Origin: an uncultured Clostridia bacterium
GTDB taxonomy: Bacteria; Bacillota; Clostridia; Christensenellales; CAG-314
Length of the DNA: 64,000 nt
Direction of reading: 5' to 3'
Assembly: GCA_934230325.1 (NCBI GenBank)
Contig: CAKQEP010000006.1
Location: forward strand, 27,744 to 91,743
Shown here: positions 43,168 to 51,739 of the stretch, piece by piece
Position numbering within the stretch: the first letter of the stretch is position 1
How the letters are laid out: the number at the start of each line of letters is the position of its first letter
Notes under the pieces: generated by a model
Databases searched by the model: none
What the model saw: the letters and a program-made list of their open reading frames with translations, nothing else
What the model was told of the DNA's origin: nothing
Program-made: the position numbers and the translations under genes

Positions 43168-43530
43168 ATGATCAAAAAGATGGATAAAAACGCGGACAGA
43201 AAAATCCGCCACGCAAGAGTACGCAAACACGTCTTTGGTACGGATATTAAACCCAGACTTTGCGTATATCGCAGCACAAAATACATTTACGCTCAGATTA
43301 TCGACGACGTTAAAGGCGTGACGCTTGTAAGCGAATCTTCCCTTGCTCTTTCCAAAGAGTTGGAAGGTAAAAACAAGTGCGAAGCAGGCAAACAAGTCGG
43401 TCTGGCATTAGCCAAAAAAGCGGTGGAAGCAGGTATTTCCGAAGTCGTTTTTGACAGAGGCGGTTATATCTACACCGGCAGAGTCGCAAGTCTTGCAGAG
43501 GGCGCCAGAGAAGGCGGACTTAAATTTTAG
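43168..43530 (+). CDS. rplR: 50S ribosomal protein L18
   Basis: 120 residues; RKIRHARVRKHVFGTDIKPRLCVYRSTKYIYAQIIDD then VFDRGGYIYTGRVASLAEGAREGGLKF. It binds 5S rRNA with L5. Confidence 0.98.
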   Translation: MIKKMDKNADRKIRHARVRKHVFGTDIKPRLCVYRSTKYIYAQIIDDVKGVTLVSESSLALSKELEGKNKCEAGKQVGLALAKKAVEAGISEVVFDRGGYIYTGRVASLAEGAREGGLKF

Positions 43531-43545
43531 TAAGGAGATTCAATC

Positions 43546-44175
43546 ATGAGTGAAGAAGTTTTAAACAATACCGCAGTTGCGGAAAATACGGAAAACACCG
43601 CTGTTGAAACTCCCGCTACGGACAAAAAACGCGAGTTTAATCGCGGCGGAAAACGTCCCGCAGGCAAACGCCCCTTCAACAAAAACAAGCGCGAACAAGA
43701 AGACGACGGACTTATCAAAAAGACCGTTTCTATCAACAGAGTTTCTAAAACCGTCAAGGGCGGCAGAACTATGCGTTTCTCCGCTTTGGTTGTAGTAGGC
43801 GACGGCAAAGGCAAGTGCGGCGTAGGTATGGGCAAAGCAGCCGAAGTACCTCAAGCGATAGAAAAAGCAACGCAACAAGCCAAAAGAAATATGGTTTCCG
43901 TCAGCCTTAAAGACACGACTATACCTCACGAAGCCAACGGCGTATACGGCAGAGGACACGTTCTTTTGCTCCCCGCACAAGAAGGTACGGGCGTCATTGC
44001 GGGCGGTCCTGTCCGTAGTGTGTTGGAAGCCGCCGGCGTAAAAGATATTCTTACCAAGAGTTACGGCAGCAACAACCCCATCAACTGCGTAAAAGCAACC
44101 TTCGAAGGGTTAAAATCTCTCCGTACTGCCGAGCAGGTCGCTGCTTTGCGCGGTAAGACTGTCGAAGAATTATAA
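43546..44175 (+). CDS. rpsE: 30S ribosomal protein S5 with N-terminal extension
   Basis: 209 residues; the usual length is about 165. The added first 45 or so residues are acidic and Ala/Thr-rich, then basic (NRGGKRPAGKRPFNKNKREQ). The conserved part starts DDGLIKKTVSINRVSKTVKGGRTMRFSALVVVGDGKGKCGVGMGKA and ends normally. S5 governs decoding accuracy. AAGGAG supports the early start; the extension is probably disordered. Confidence 0.96.
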   Translation: MSEEVLNNTAVAENTENTAVETPATDKKREFNRGGKRPAGKRPFNKNKREQEDDGLIKKTVSINRVSKTVKGGRTMRFSALVVVGDGKGKCGVGMGKAAEVPQAIEKATQQAKRNMVSVSLKDTTIPHEANGVYGRGHVLLLPAQEGTGVIAGGPVRSVLEAAGVKDILTKSYGSNNPINCVKATFEGLKSLRTAEQVAALRGKTVEEL

Positions 44176-44186
44176 GGAGGCATACA

Positions 44187-44474
44187 ATGGCAAGAATTTT
44201 AAACGGTCACGTCGTGACGGAAGCCTCTGCTCCGCTTTACAAGGTAAAGCACGAAAAAGGCGCGCACCCTTACGAATTGAGTGACAAAAAAATCAAAGTT
44301 ACTTTGGTAAAAAGCCCTATCGCTTGCTTAAAAGACCAAAAACAAACGGTTCAGGCTTTGGGACTCACCAAAATCCGTTCCAGCAAAATTCACAATGACA
44401 ACGACGCTATACGCGGTATGATATTTAAAGTCAAACACCTTGTCACTGTAGAAGAAGTAGGAGGCGACAAATGA
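44187..44474 (+). CDS. rpmD: 50S ribosomal protein L30 with N-terminal extension
   Basis: 95 residues against about 60 normally. The family core is KIKVTLVKSPIACLKDQKQTVQALGLTKIRSSKIHNDNDAIRGMIFKVKHLVTVEE (about 36-91). The first 35 residues (MARILNGHVVTEASAPLYKV and on) match no L30 segment I know. AAGGAGG lies 7 nt before the ATG, so the extension is translated. Overlaps rplO by 4 nt. Confidence 0.93.
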   Translation: MARILNGHVVTEASAPLYKVKHEKGAHPYELSDKKIKVTLVKSPIACLKDQKQTVQALGLTKIRSSKIHNDNDAIRGMIFKVKHLVTVEEVGGDK

Positions 44475-44917
44475 GAATTCATACGTTACAACCCGCTGAA
44501 GGCAGCGTAACTTCTCCCAAAAGACTCGGTAGAGGTATCGGTAGCGGTCTTGGTAAAACCAGCGGTAAGGGACACAAAGGTCAATGGGCTCGTAGCGGCG
44601 GCGGAGTACGCCCCGGATTTGAAGGCGGCACAATGCCTCTTACTCGTCGTTTGCCCAAACGCGGTTTTTACAATATGTTTGCAAAAACTTACGTCGTAAT
44701 CAATCTTTCCGTTTTGGAGCAGTTTGAAAACGGCGCAACCGTTACTCCCGAGTTACTGCTTGATATGGGACTCGTCAACAACAAAGGCAACGTCGGCGTA
44801 AAAGTGCTTGCCGACGGTCAACTGACAAAATCTTTGTCGGTTTACGCGCACAAGTTTTCTGCTGCCGCAAAGCAGGCGATAGAAAACGCAGGCGGCAAAG
44901 CAGAGGTAATTGAATAA
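44471..44917 (+). CDS. rplO: 50S ribosomal protein L15
   Basis: 148 residues: GSVTSPKRLGRGIGSGLGKTSGKGHKGQWARSGGGVRPGFEGGTMPLTRRLPKRGF, the long glycine-rich N-terminal arm threading the 50S, followed by a globular domain ending KAEVIE. Coupled to rpmD and secY by overlaps. Confidence 0.98.
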   Translation: MRIHTLQPAEGSVTSPKRLGRGIGSGLGKTSGKGHKGQWARSGGGVRPGFEGGTMPLTRRLPKRGFYNMFAKTYVVINLSVLEQFENGATVTPELLLDMGLVNNKGNVGVKVLADGQLTKSLSVYAHKFSAAAKQAIENAGGKAEVIE

Positions 44918-46242
44918 TGATTGAGACTTTAAAGAACGCCTTTAGGATAAAAGAAATAAGAAAAAAGATTTTCATGACCTTTTTGCTCATCATCATTTAC
45001 CGTTTGGGATGCTTTATCCCCGTGCCGGGTATTTCTTCCGAAGTGTTTAAAACAACGGTAGAAAACAACACGTTCTTCGGTATTATGAGTGCGATCACCG
45101 GCGGTGCTTTAAGTCAGGGGACGCTGTTTGCGATAGGCATATCCCCTTATATCAATGCGCAGATTATTATGCAACTTTTGTGCGTCGCTATTCCCTCTTT
45201 GGAAAGACTGTCCAAAGAAGGAGAAGAAGGCAGACACAAAATCAACAAAATAACCAGATGGGTGACGTTGGTTATCGCCATCATCAACGCCGTCGGTATT
45301 TTGTTTGCTTTCCACAACGAGGACTTGTTTAATACTCAAATGTTCGGCGAGTTTACCGTCCCCGTATGGGTACTGTTTATCATGACCACCATCATTTTTG
45401 TGGCGGGCAGTATGATAACGATGTGGATAGGCGAGCGTATCACAGAGTCCGGTATCAGCAACGGTATATCCATTCTCATTTTTGTGGGTATTATCGCGTC
45501 CGGCGGACAAGCAATTTTGCAAAACATTCAGGCTATCGCCAAAAACGGTTTCGTAAACGGCGGCGGTTGGAATCTTATCACTTTCCTTATTATCCTTCTT
45601 CTCGTATTTGTATTTATTATATGGGTTGACGGCGCGGAAAGAAAAATTAAGGTTCAATACGCAAAACAGATTAAAGGCAACAAGATGTACGGCGGTCAAT
45701 CCACCTATATCCCCATCAAAGTCAACGCAGGCGGCGTTCTGCCCTTGATTTTTGCCTTTTCTCTTATCAGTTTTCCGCAGATGATATTCAGTTTCTTCGG
45801 TTCTGACTCCCGCGTGTACGTCTGGTGGAACAACAACATGACGGCAAACGGCGGAACATGGTGGGGTACTGTGATATATCTCGTGAGTCTGACGGTGTTT
45901 ATCTTTGTGTTTAGTTTCTTCTATTCGCAAATACAGTTCAATCCGTCGGAAATCAGCAAAAACATACAACAAAACGGCGGGTTTATACCCGGTATTCGTC
46001 CGGGACGCGAAACATCCGACTTTTTAGCCAAAACCGTTATGCGTATAACGTTTTGGGGCGCGGTGTTCCTTGCCGTTATGGCGTTGTTGCCTTCTACGGT
46101 TTTCCAACTCGTAGGAAACAGTTCCTTGACAAGCGCTTATTCCGCAACAGGACTGCTCATCGTAGTGTCCGTCGCGTTGGAGTTTGACAAGGCGTTGCAA
46201 AATCAAATAATGATGCGCCATTACAAAGGCTTTTTAAAGTAA
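44917..46242 (+). CDS. secY: Protein translocase subunit SecY
   Basis: 441 residues with ten membrane helices: the central channel of the Sec translocon. Early GRLGCFIPVPGI-like segment (YRLGCFIPVPGISSEVF), the plug region after it, and the C-terminal cytoplasmic motif NGGFIPGIRPGRETSDFLAKTVMRIT are clear. Starts in TAATG overlap with rplO. Confidence 0.98.
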   Translation: MIETLKNAFRIKEIRKKIFMTFLLIIIYRLGCFIPVPGISSEVFKTTVENNTFFGIMSAITGGALSQGTLFAIGISPYINAQIIMQLLCVAIPSLERLSKEGEEGRHKINKITRWVTLVIAIINAVGILFAFHNEDLFNTQMFGEFTVPVWVLFIMTTIIFVAGSMITMWIGERITESGISNGISILIFVGIIASGGQAILQNIQAIAKNGFVNGGGWNLITFLIILLLVFVFIIWVDGAERKIKVQYAKQIKGNKMYGGQSTYIPIKVNAGGVLPLIFAFSLISFPQMIFSFFGSDSRVYVWWNNNMTANGGTWWGTVIYLVSLTVFIFVFSFFYSQIQFNPSEISKNIQQNGGFIPGIRPGRETSDFLAKTVMRITFWGAVFLAVMALLPSTVFQLVGNSSLTSAYSATGLLIVVSVALEFDKALQNQIMMRHYKGFLK

Positions 46243-46254
46243 TCGCATGTAGAC

Positions 46255-46896
46255 ATGAAAAAAGGTTTAAAAATAGTTATGGCAGGAGCGCCGGGCGCGG
46301 GAAAAGGTACTCAGGCGACTCAAATGGCTGTACGATTTAATATTCCGCAAATATCGACGGGGGACATATTCCGTTACCACATCGGTAACGGAACCCCGTT
46401 GGGACAAAAAATCAAATCATACATGGACGCGGGACGCCTTGTCCCCGACGAAGTGGTTTTGGAAATCGTTGCGGACCGCCTTGCTCAACCCGATTGCGCA
46501 AACGGATACATTTTGGACGGATTCCCTCGCACGCTTAATCAGGCGATAGAGTTTGATAAGACGGCGGACGTGGACTGCGTGGTTTATCTCGACGTAAGCA
46601 AACAAAAACTTATGGATAGGTTGACGGGAAGACGCACTTGCAGAGATTGCGGCAACATCGCTCATATTTCCGTTTTGGACGGCAAAAGCGTATGCCCCAA
46701 ATGCGGTGGCGAGTTGTTTATGCGCGACGACGACAAGGAAGAAACGATTTTAAACCGACTTGAAGTGTACGAAAAAGAAACAAAACCCATTATCGATCAT
46801 TACGGCAAAAAAGGCAAACTGATTGATATAAACAGCGACCAAACGCCGCAAAAAGTATTTGACGATATAACAGAGGCGTTAAACGGTATATGTTAA
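46255..46896 (+). CDS. adk: Adenylate kinase (zinc-lid form)
   Basis: 213 residues catalysing ATP + AMP to 2 ADP. P-loop GAPGAGKGTQ, NMP-binding STGDIFRYHI, DGFPRT, and a LID carrying a four-Cys zinc site (Cys129, Cys132, then CPKC), as in Gram-positive enzymes. No Shine-Dalgarno is visible in the 12-nt gap after secY; initiation may depend on coupling. Overlaps map by 7 nt. Confidence 0.96.
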   Translation: MKKGLKIVMAGAPGAGKGTQATQMAVRFNIPQISTGDIFRYHIGNGTPLGQKIKSYMDAGRLVPDEVVLEIVADRLAQPDCANGYILDGFPRTLNQAIEFDKTADVDCVVYLDVSKQKLMDRLTGRRTCRDCGNIAHISVLDGKSVCPKCGGELFMRDDDKEETILNRLEVYEKETKPIIDHYGKKGKLIDINSDQTPQKVFDDITEALNGIC

Positions 46897-47636
46897 ACGT
46901 AAAAACACCCGAGCAATTACAGTATATGCGCGAGGCAGGCAAAGTGGTGGGCGACGTACTCAAACTGATTGAGGAAAAAATCCGCGTCGGTATGTCTACG
47001 GCTCAACTTGACAAAATCGCTTACGATTTTATTGTCAAGAGCGGAGCAAAACCCAACTTTTTGCACTATAACGGTTACCCCGCGACGGCGTGCATATCCA
47101 TCGACGACGAAGTGGTTCACGGTATTCCTTCCCCTCACAGAATAATTGAAGAAGGGCAGATTGTTTCCGTAGATCTCGGCGCGGTAAAGCACGGCTACAA
47201 CGGTGACGCGGCGCGTACTTTTTGTATCGGTAAGGTAAGCGAAGAAAAACGCAAACTCGTACGAGTTACTAAAGAATGTTTTTTTGAAGCGTTGAAAGTA
47301 GTCAAAGGCGGAGTACGACTCGGCGATATAGGATACGCAGTCAGCACTCACGCTCACAAGTTTGGGTACGGAGTAGTGACGGAGATGGTAGGTCACGGCA
47401 TCGGCGTTTGTCTGCACGAAGAACCAAACGTACCGAATTACGGCTTTAAGGATCGCGGTATAAGGTTGCCTTCCGGCATGACTATCTGCATCGAGCCGAT
47501 GATAAACATGGGTTCGCCGCAGGTGACGTTTGACGATAATAGGTGGACGGTGCGTACAAAAGACGGTATGCCTTCCGCTCATTACGAAAACACCATTGCC
47601 ATCACTCCGGACGGCGCCGAGATATTGACGTTGTAA
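46890..47636 (+). CDS. map: Methionine aminopeptidase, type I
   Basis: 248 residues, removing N-terminal Met from new proteins. Metal ligands sit in the family blocks VVHGIPSPHRIIEEGQIVSVDLGAVKHGYNGDAARTF, the TEMVGHGIGVCLHEEPNVPNYG block, and MTICIEPMI / HYENTIAITPDGAEILT. Length matches the type Ia form. Starts inside the end of adk. Confidence 0.97.
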   Translation: MLNVKTPEQLQYMREAGKVVGDVLKLIEEKIRVGMSTAQLDKIAYDFIVKSGAKPNFLHYNGYPATACISIDDEVVHGIPSPHRIIEEGQIVSVDLGAVKHGYNGDAARTFCIGKVSEEKRKLVRVTKECFFEALKVVKGGVRLGDIGYAVSTHAHKFGYGVVTEMVGHGIGVCLHEEPNVPNYGFKDRGIRLPSGMTICIEPMINMGSPQVTFDDNRWTVRTKDGMPSAHYENTIAITPDGAEILTL

Positions 47637-47637
47637 T

Positions 47638-47958
47638 ATGCAAAACAAATCAGATATAGAGTTGGGCAGCGTAGTAGTGTCCAAAAAAGGCAGAGACGGC
47701 GGATTATGTTTTGCCGTTGTGGGGTTTGACGAGGACGGCACGGTTTTTGTAGCCGACGGATACCGTCACAAACTCAACAAGCCCAAACGCAAAAATCCAA
47801 AGCATCTCAAAAGTCTTGACGCAGTACTTTTTGTCATAGCGCAAAAGATTGCGGCGGGCAAAAAGGTTTTTGACAGCGAACTGCGCAGCGCATTAAAGGT
47901 GTATCAACAGACTTCGGTAAAAGCAGAGGAGATTTTATGTCAAAAGACGACGTTATAG
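47638..47958 (+). CDS. KOW-domain RNA-binding protein (L14e/L27e-like)
   Basis: 106 residues. The N-terminal KOW-like barrel reads IELGSVVVSKKGRDGGLCFAVVGFDEDGTVFVADGYRHKLNKPKRKNPKHL, followed by helices. A conserved small protein between map and infA in many Firmicutes, with eukaryotic L14e/L27e-like similarity; its role on the ribosome is unproven. Starts 1 nt after map; infA begins inside its last codons. Confidence 0.85.
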   Translation: MQNKSDIELGSVVVSKKGRDGGLCFAVVGFDEDGTVFVADGYRHKLNKPKRKNPKHLKSLDAVLFVIAQKIAAGKKVFDSELRSALKVYQQTSVKAEEILCQKTTL

Positions 47959-48155
47959 AAGTTGAAGGCAAAGTAGTAGAAGTGTTGCCTAACGCAAACT
48001 TTATCGTAGAATTGACCAATAATCACAGAATCACGGCTTATGTCGGGGGCAAACTCCGCATGAACTATATCAAAATAATGAAAGGCGACGGCGTCACGGT
48101 AGAAATGAGTCCTTACGATTTGACTAAAGGACGCATAATCTGGCGCAGTAAATAA
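47937..48155 (+). CDS. infA: Translation initiation factor IF-1
   Basis: 72 residues, S1-type OB fold: IEVEGKVVEVLPNANFIVELTNNHRITAYVGGKLRMNYIKIMKGDGVTVEMSPYDLTKGRIIWRSK. It blocks the A site during initiation. It overlaps the KOW gene by 22 nt, so its GAGGAG ribosome site is inside that gene. Confidence 0.98.
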   Translation: MSKDDVIEVEGKVVEVLPNANFIVELTNNHRITAYVGGKLRMNYIKIMKGDGVTVEMSPYDLTKGRIIWRSK

Positions 48156-48183
48156 TCAACAAAAACGATAGGAGAAGACTCAG

Positions 48184-48300
48184 ATGAAAGTTAAACCCAG
48201 TGTAAAACCCATGTGCGACAAATGCAAAGTTATCAAACGCAACGGCAAAGTTATGGTTATTTGCAGCAAATATCCCAAACACAAGCAAAGACAAGGTTAA
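48184..48300 (+). CDS. rpmJ: 50S ribosomal protein L36
   Basis: 38 residues starting MKVKPSVKPMCDKCKVIKR. The CxxC pair at 11 and 14, with Cys27 and a following His, forms the zinc-ribbon of the C+ type. TAGGAGA precedes the ATG. It is in its standard place between infA and rpsM. Confidence 0.96.
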   Translation: MKVKPSVKPMCDKCKVIKRNGKVMVICSKYPKHKQRQG

Positions 48301-48307
48301 AAACAAT

Positions 48308-48369
48308 CCCTTGTTTGTTTGGGTATGCATTCCACTTTTATTCTTGCAAACAAGGCGCTTACATATAAT
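48308..48369 (+). promoter_or_regulatory. Hairpin and possible internal promoter before rpsM
   Basis: CCTTGTTTG (48308-48316) can pair with CAAACAAGG (48346-48354). A TATAAT at 48364-48369 lacks a good -35. Either an alpha-operon mRNA structure or a minor promoter is possible. Confidence 0.3.
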
Positions 48370-48394
48370 CAAAAATTTTAAGGAGATTTATTAA

Positions 48395-48772
48395 ATGGCT
48401 CGTATTTCCGGTATAGATTTACCAAGAGAAAAACGCATTCAAATCGGTCTGACTTATATTTACGGTATCGGTTTGCCTACCGCAAACAAAATTCTTGCGG
48501 AGACAGGCGTCAATCCCGACACTCGCGTTAAAGATTTGACAGACAGCGACGTAGCAAAACTTCGTGAATATATCGAACATAACCTTCAAGTAGAAGGCGA
48601 CTTGAGAAGAATCGTATCTTTAAACATCAAAGGTATGATAGAAGTCGGCAGTTATCGCGGTATCCGTCACAGAAAGGGGTTGCCGGTGAGAGGTCAATCC
48701 ACCAAGCAAAACGCCCGTACCCGCAAAGGTCCAAAACGCACGGTTTCTCGCGCTAAAAAGGCTGACAAATAA
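48395..48772 (+). CDS. rpsM: 30S ribosomal protein S13
   Basis: 125 residues: MARISGIDLPREKRIQIGLTYIYGIGLPTANKIL, then the basic C-terminal tail RGIRHRKGLPVRGQSTKQNARTRKGPKR that reaches the P-site tRNA. AAGGAG ribosome site after the longer gap behind rpmJ. Confidence 0.98.
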   Translation: MARISGIDLPREKRIQIGLTYIYGIGLPTANKILAETGVNPDTRVKDLTDSDVAKLREYIEHNLQVEGDLRRIVSLNIKGMIEVGSYRGIRHRKGLPVRGQSTKQNARTRKGPKRTVSRAKKADK

Positions 48773-48784
48773 GGAGTGTAGACA

Positions 48785-49174
48785 ATGGCAGGTAAAAAAG
48801 TTATCAGAAAAAAGAAGGATTTGCGCCGCGTAGACGCAGGACAAGTCCACATACACGCATCTTTTAACAATACCATCGTATCCATCACGGATATGAACGG
48901 TAATTTGCTTTCCGCTTGCTCGTCCGGAGCGTTGGGCTACAAAGGCAGCAGAAAAAGCACTGCTTTTGCCGCGCAACAGGCAGCAGAAACAGCCGCCAAA
49001 GCAGCAAAGGATTACGGCTTGAGGACCGTAGAAGTTTACGTTAAAGGTCCCGGTCAAGGCAGAGAGTCCGCCATCAGAGCGATGCAGGCAGCAGATTTGG
49101 AAGTTACGCTCATCAAAGACGTATCTCCCATTCCTCACAACGGTTGCCGCCCGCCCAAACGCAGAAGAATTTAG
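48785..49174 (+). CDS. rpsK: 30S ribosomal protein S11
   Basis: 129 residues; HIHASFNNTIVSITDMNGNLLSACSSGALGYKGSRKSTAFAAQQAAETAAKAAKDYG and the C-terminal SPIPHNGCRPPKRRRI. Part of the 30S platform next to the mRNA exit. Confidence 0.98.
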   Translation: MAGKKVIRKKKDLRRVDAGQVHIHASFNNTIVSITDMNGNLLSACSSGALGYKGSRKSTAFAAQQAAETAAKAAKDYGLRTVEVYVKGPGQGRESAIRAMQAADLEVTLIKDVSPIPHNGCRPPKRRRI

Positions 49175-49192
49175 TTTTAGAGGAGAGTTTAA

Positions 49193-49819
49193 ATGGCAAA
49201 ATATACAGAGGCAGATTGCCGTCTTTGCAGAAGAGAAAATCAAAAATTGTTTTTGAAGGGTGACAGATGTTATTCCGCTAAATGCGCTTTGACTCGCAGA
49301 GCAAAGATTCCCGGAGTACAATGGGCAGGCAGAAAAAAGGTCACCGAGTACGGTTCTCAATTGCGTGAAAAACAAAAGGCAAAGAGAATTTACGGCTTGC
49401 AGGAAAAACAATTCCACAAATACTACGTAGAAGCGGAACGCATCAAGGGCGTCACCGGTACAAATATGCTCATTATGTTGGAAGAGCGTCTTGACAACGT
49501 GGTATATCGTATGGGTTTGGGCGTTAGCCGCAGCCAAAGCCGTCAGTTGGTAAATCACGGTCACATCACCGTCAACGGAAAGACCGTTACCATACCGTCC
49601 TATCAGGTCAAAGTAGGCGACGTCATCGCCGTCAAAGAGAGCAAGGTAGAAAAAGGCAACTTCAAAGAGTTGAGAAACCTTAAAAAACCTGCAAATCTCC
49701 CCAAGTGGCTTGATTTTGACAACGCCACACTCAGCGGAAAAATTTTGGCTAAACCGCAAAGAGAAGATATCGATCTCTCCATAGCGGAACACATGATCGT
49801 CGAGTTGTATTCTAAATAA
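49193..49819 (+). CDS. rpsD: 30S ribosomal protein S4
   Basis: 208 residues, one of the first proteins in 30S assembly. The N-terminal zinc-type cysteines are CRLC, CYSAKC; the S4 RNA-binding domain includes RLDNVVYRMGLGVSRSQSRQLVNHGHITVNG. Located in the alpha operon, unlike Bacillus where it is separate. Confidence 0.97.
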   Translation: MAKYTEADCRLCRRENQKLFLKGDRCYSAKCALTRRAKIPGVQWAGRKKVTEYGSQLREKQKAKRIYGLQEKQFHKYYVEAERIKGVTGTNMLIMLEERLDNVVYRMGLGVSRSQSRQLVNHGHITVNGKTVTIPSYQVKVGDVIAVKESKVEKGNFKELRNLKKPANLPKWLDFDNATLSGKILAKPQREDIDLSIAEHMIVELYSK

Positions 49820-49870
49820 CAACCTGCGATAAAGCCCCGCAACAAAATAATTTAAAGGAGATTGTTCGAT

Positions 49871-50839
49871 ATGATGGAAATAGAAACCCCAAAAGTCACC
49901 GTAGAAGAAAACGAAAACGGCTCTAAAATGACAATCGTCGTAGAACCGTTGGAGAGAGGTTTTGGCATCACGCTCGGCAACGCCATGCGTAGAGTTCTGC
50001 TTTCCTCTTTGCCCGGTGTGGCGGTGGTAGGCATCAAAATCGACGGCGTGCAGCACGAGTTTTCTACCATTGAGGGCGTGACGGAAGACGTTGCGGAAAT
50101 TATTCTCAACATCAAAAACCTCACGTTAAAATCCTCAAACGATGCTGACGATTTTAGGAAAGTAATCACCATCAACAAAGTCGGCCCGTGCGAAGTTTTT
50201 GCTTCTGACATCGTGACCGATGCGGAAGTGGAGATTTTAAACCCCGACCTGCATATTTGCACTATTGCAGAAGGCGGCAGACTCAACTGCGAGTTGACCG
50301 TCGGCAGAGGCAGAGGTTACGTTTCCGCCGAGAAAAACAAAGAGGTAAACAGAGAACTCAAACTCTCTTACCCCATCGGTTTTATCCCGACGGACAGCAT
50401 TTATGCGCCGGTCAAAAAGGTCAATTACAACGTAGAAGCCGCTCGCGTCGGTCAAAATATCGGTTTTGACAAACTTACGATGGAAGTTGAAACAAACGGA
50501 GCGTTTACCGGTAGGGAAATCGTTTCTCTCGCCGCCAAAATTTTGAGCGAACACGTTCAGCTGTTTGTTAAACTTTCCGAGTTGGGCGACCGCGGCTATA
50601 TGGTCAACAGGCAGGAAGATGAACAACAAAAGATTTTGGATATGAACATCGACGATATGGACTTGTCCGTACGTAGTTACAACTGCTTGAAACGCGCCAA
50701 CATTCAGACGGTAGGCGACCTTACCCGCAAAACAGAAGAGGATATGTTGAAAGTCCGCAACCTCGGAAGAAAATCATTGGACGAAGTTATCGCAAGGCTG
50801 GAAGCGTTTGGCCTTGGTTTAAAAGTAAAAGAAGATTAG
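49871..50839 (+). CDS. rpoA: RNA polymerase subunit alpha
   Basis: 322 residues. The N-terminal assembly domain has EPLERGFGITLGNAMRRVLLSSLPG; the C-terminal domain (about 245-315) reads VRSYNCLKRANIQTVGDLTRKTEEDMLKVRNLGRKSLDEVIARLEAFGLGL, which contacts UP elements and activators. Start at 49871 is preferred because GGAG ends 10 nt upstream; a TTG at 49862 would sit on the ribosome site. Confidence 0.97.
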   Translation: MMEIETPKVTVEENENGSKMTIVVEPLERGFGITLGNAMRRVLLSSLPGVAVVGIKIDGVQHEFSTIEGVTEDVAEIILNIKNLTLKSSNDADDFRKVITINKVGPCEVFASDIVTDAEVEILNPDLHICTIAEGGRLNCELTVGRGRGYVSAEKNKEVNRELKLSYPIGFIPTDSIYAPVKKVNYNVEAARVGQNIGFDKLTMEVETNGAFTGREIVSLAAKILSEHVQLFVKLSELGDRGYMVNRQEDEQQKILDMNIDDMDLSVRSYNCLKRANIQTVGDLTRKTEEDMLKVRNLGRKSLDEVIARLEAFGLGLKVKED

Positions 50840-50857
50840 TCACCGGAGGATACAAAA

Positions 50858-51367
50858 ATGTCAAAACAATTAGGTAAAGCAACGGATCAAAGACTTGCTT
50901 TGTTAAAAAATCAGGTATCGTATCTCTTGTGGAACGGCAAAATCGAAACGACTTATGCAAGAGCAAAACAAATCCAAAAATTAGCGGAAAAATACCTTAC
51001 TCTTGCTATCAATACTTATCAGGACGTCGTAGAAGTCACCAAGACAAAAAAAGTCAACGGCGTGGATAAACAAGTGAAAGTTTTAAACGACGGACCAAAA
51101 AAACTTGCCGCCAGACGTAAACTTATTGCTTGCCTCAACGATTTGCAGGAAACAAAAGGCGAGAGAGAAAGTCTTACCGCTTACAAAATGCGTACCGCAG
51201 ACGTCAAGCACCCCTTGATGGAAAAAATGTTCAACGAGTACGCGCCCAAATTTGCAAAGCGCGCTAACGAAATCAACCAAAAGGGCGGATATACCACTAT
51301 CCACAAACTCGGTTGCCGTCGCGGCGACGCAGCGGAAATGGCTTTGATAGAAGTTTTGCCGCTTTAA
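50858..51367 (+). CDS. rplQ: 50S ribosomal protein L17 with internal insertion
   Basis: 169 residues against about 113-127. The family start (QLGKATDQRLALLKNQVSYLLWNGKIETTYARAKQIQKLAEKYL) and end (GGYTTIHKLGCRRGDAAEMALIEVLPL) are normal; the centre (about 55-125) carries extra charged sequence including VTKTKKVNGVDKQVKVLNDG. Last gene of the superoperon. Confidence 0.96.
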   Translation: MSKQLGKATDQRLALLKNQVSYLLWNGKIETTYARAKQIQKLAEKYLTLAINTYQDVVEVTKTKKVNGVDKQVKVLNDGPKKLAARRKLIACLNDLQETKGERESLTAYKMRTADVKHPLMEKMFNEYAPKFAKRANEINQKGGYTTIHKLGCRRGDAAEMALIEVLPL

Positions 51368-51739
51368 TTTGCAACGGTTGCCGACAATCGACAACCACTA
51401 CTCAAATACCACACAACACCAAAACCGTTTGAACGTTTCAAGCGGTTTTTTTATATCGCAATCTCAAAACTTCAAAATATCCGCTCGCAAAAGAGTAAAA
51501 TACGCAATTTAAACCGTTGGTTGTGCAAAAAATCAACCTGCGGTTGAGAAAACTAAAAAAATAGTTGCTTGTTTTTTGTTGAATATTGTTGTAAAATGTA
51601 AGCGTAGAAAGGGAAAGCAAATCGTTGTCGGCATCGAGTATAGGCTTAAAATTTCTGCAAATTCAATCGATTGAGTTATCTTTGCATCAAAAAAACAACA
51701 AAATCAACCAAATTAAAAAGATTTCAGGAGGTTAGTATA
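51368..51739 (+). other. Intergenic region after the ribosomal superoperon
   Basis: 372 bp. It begins with the terminator at 51421-51453; the rest is AT-rich, with a short CAACC/GGTTG hairpin near 51536 and no clear promoter beyond weak TTGCTT and TAAAAT elements. No gene seen. Confidence 0.55.
51421..51453 (+). terminator. Terminator of the S10-spc-alpha superoperon
   Basis: AAAACCGTTTGAA (51421-51433) pairs with TTCAAGCGGTTTT (51437-51449), one G-U, and continues TTTA; 53 nt past the rplQ stop. Confidence 0.88.

Noticed and set aside
48620..50056. 478-codon minus-strand frame opposite rpsK-rpsD
   Set aside because: It covers four well-supported genes on the other strand and has no ribosome site or motif.
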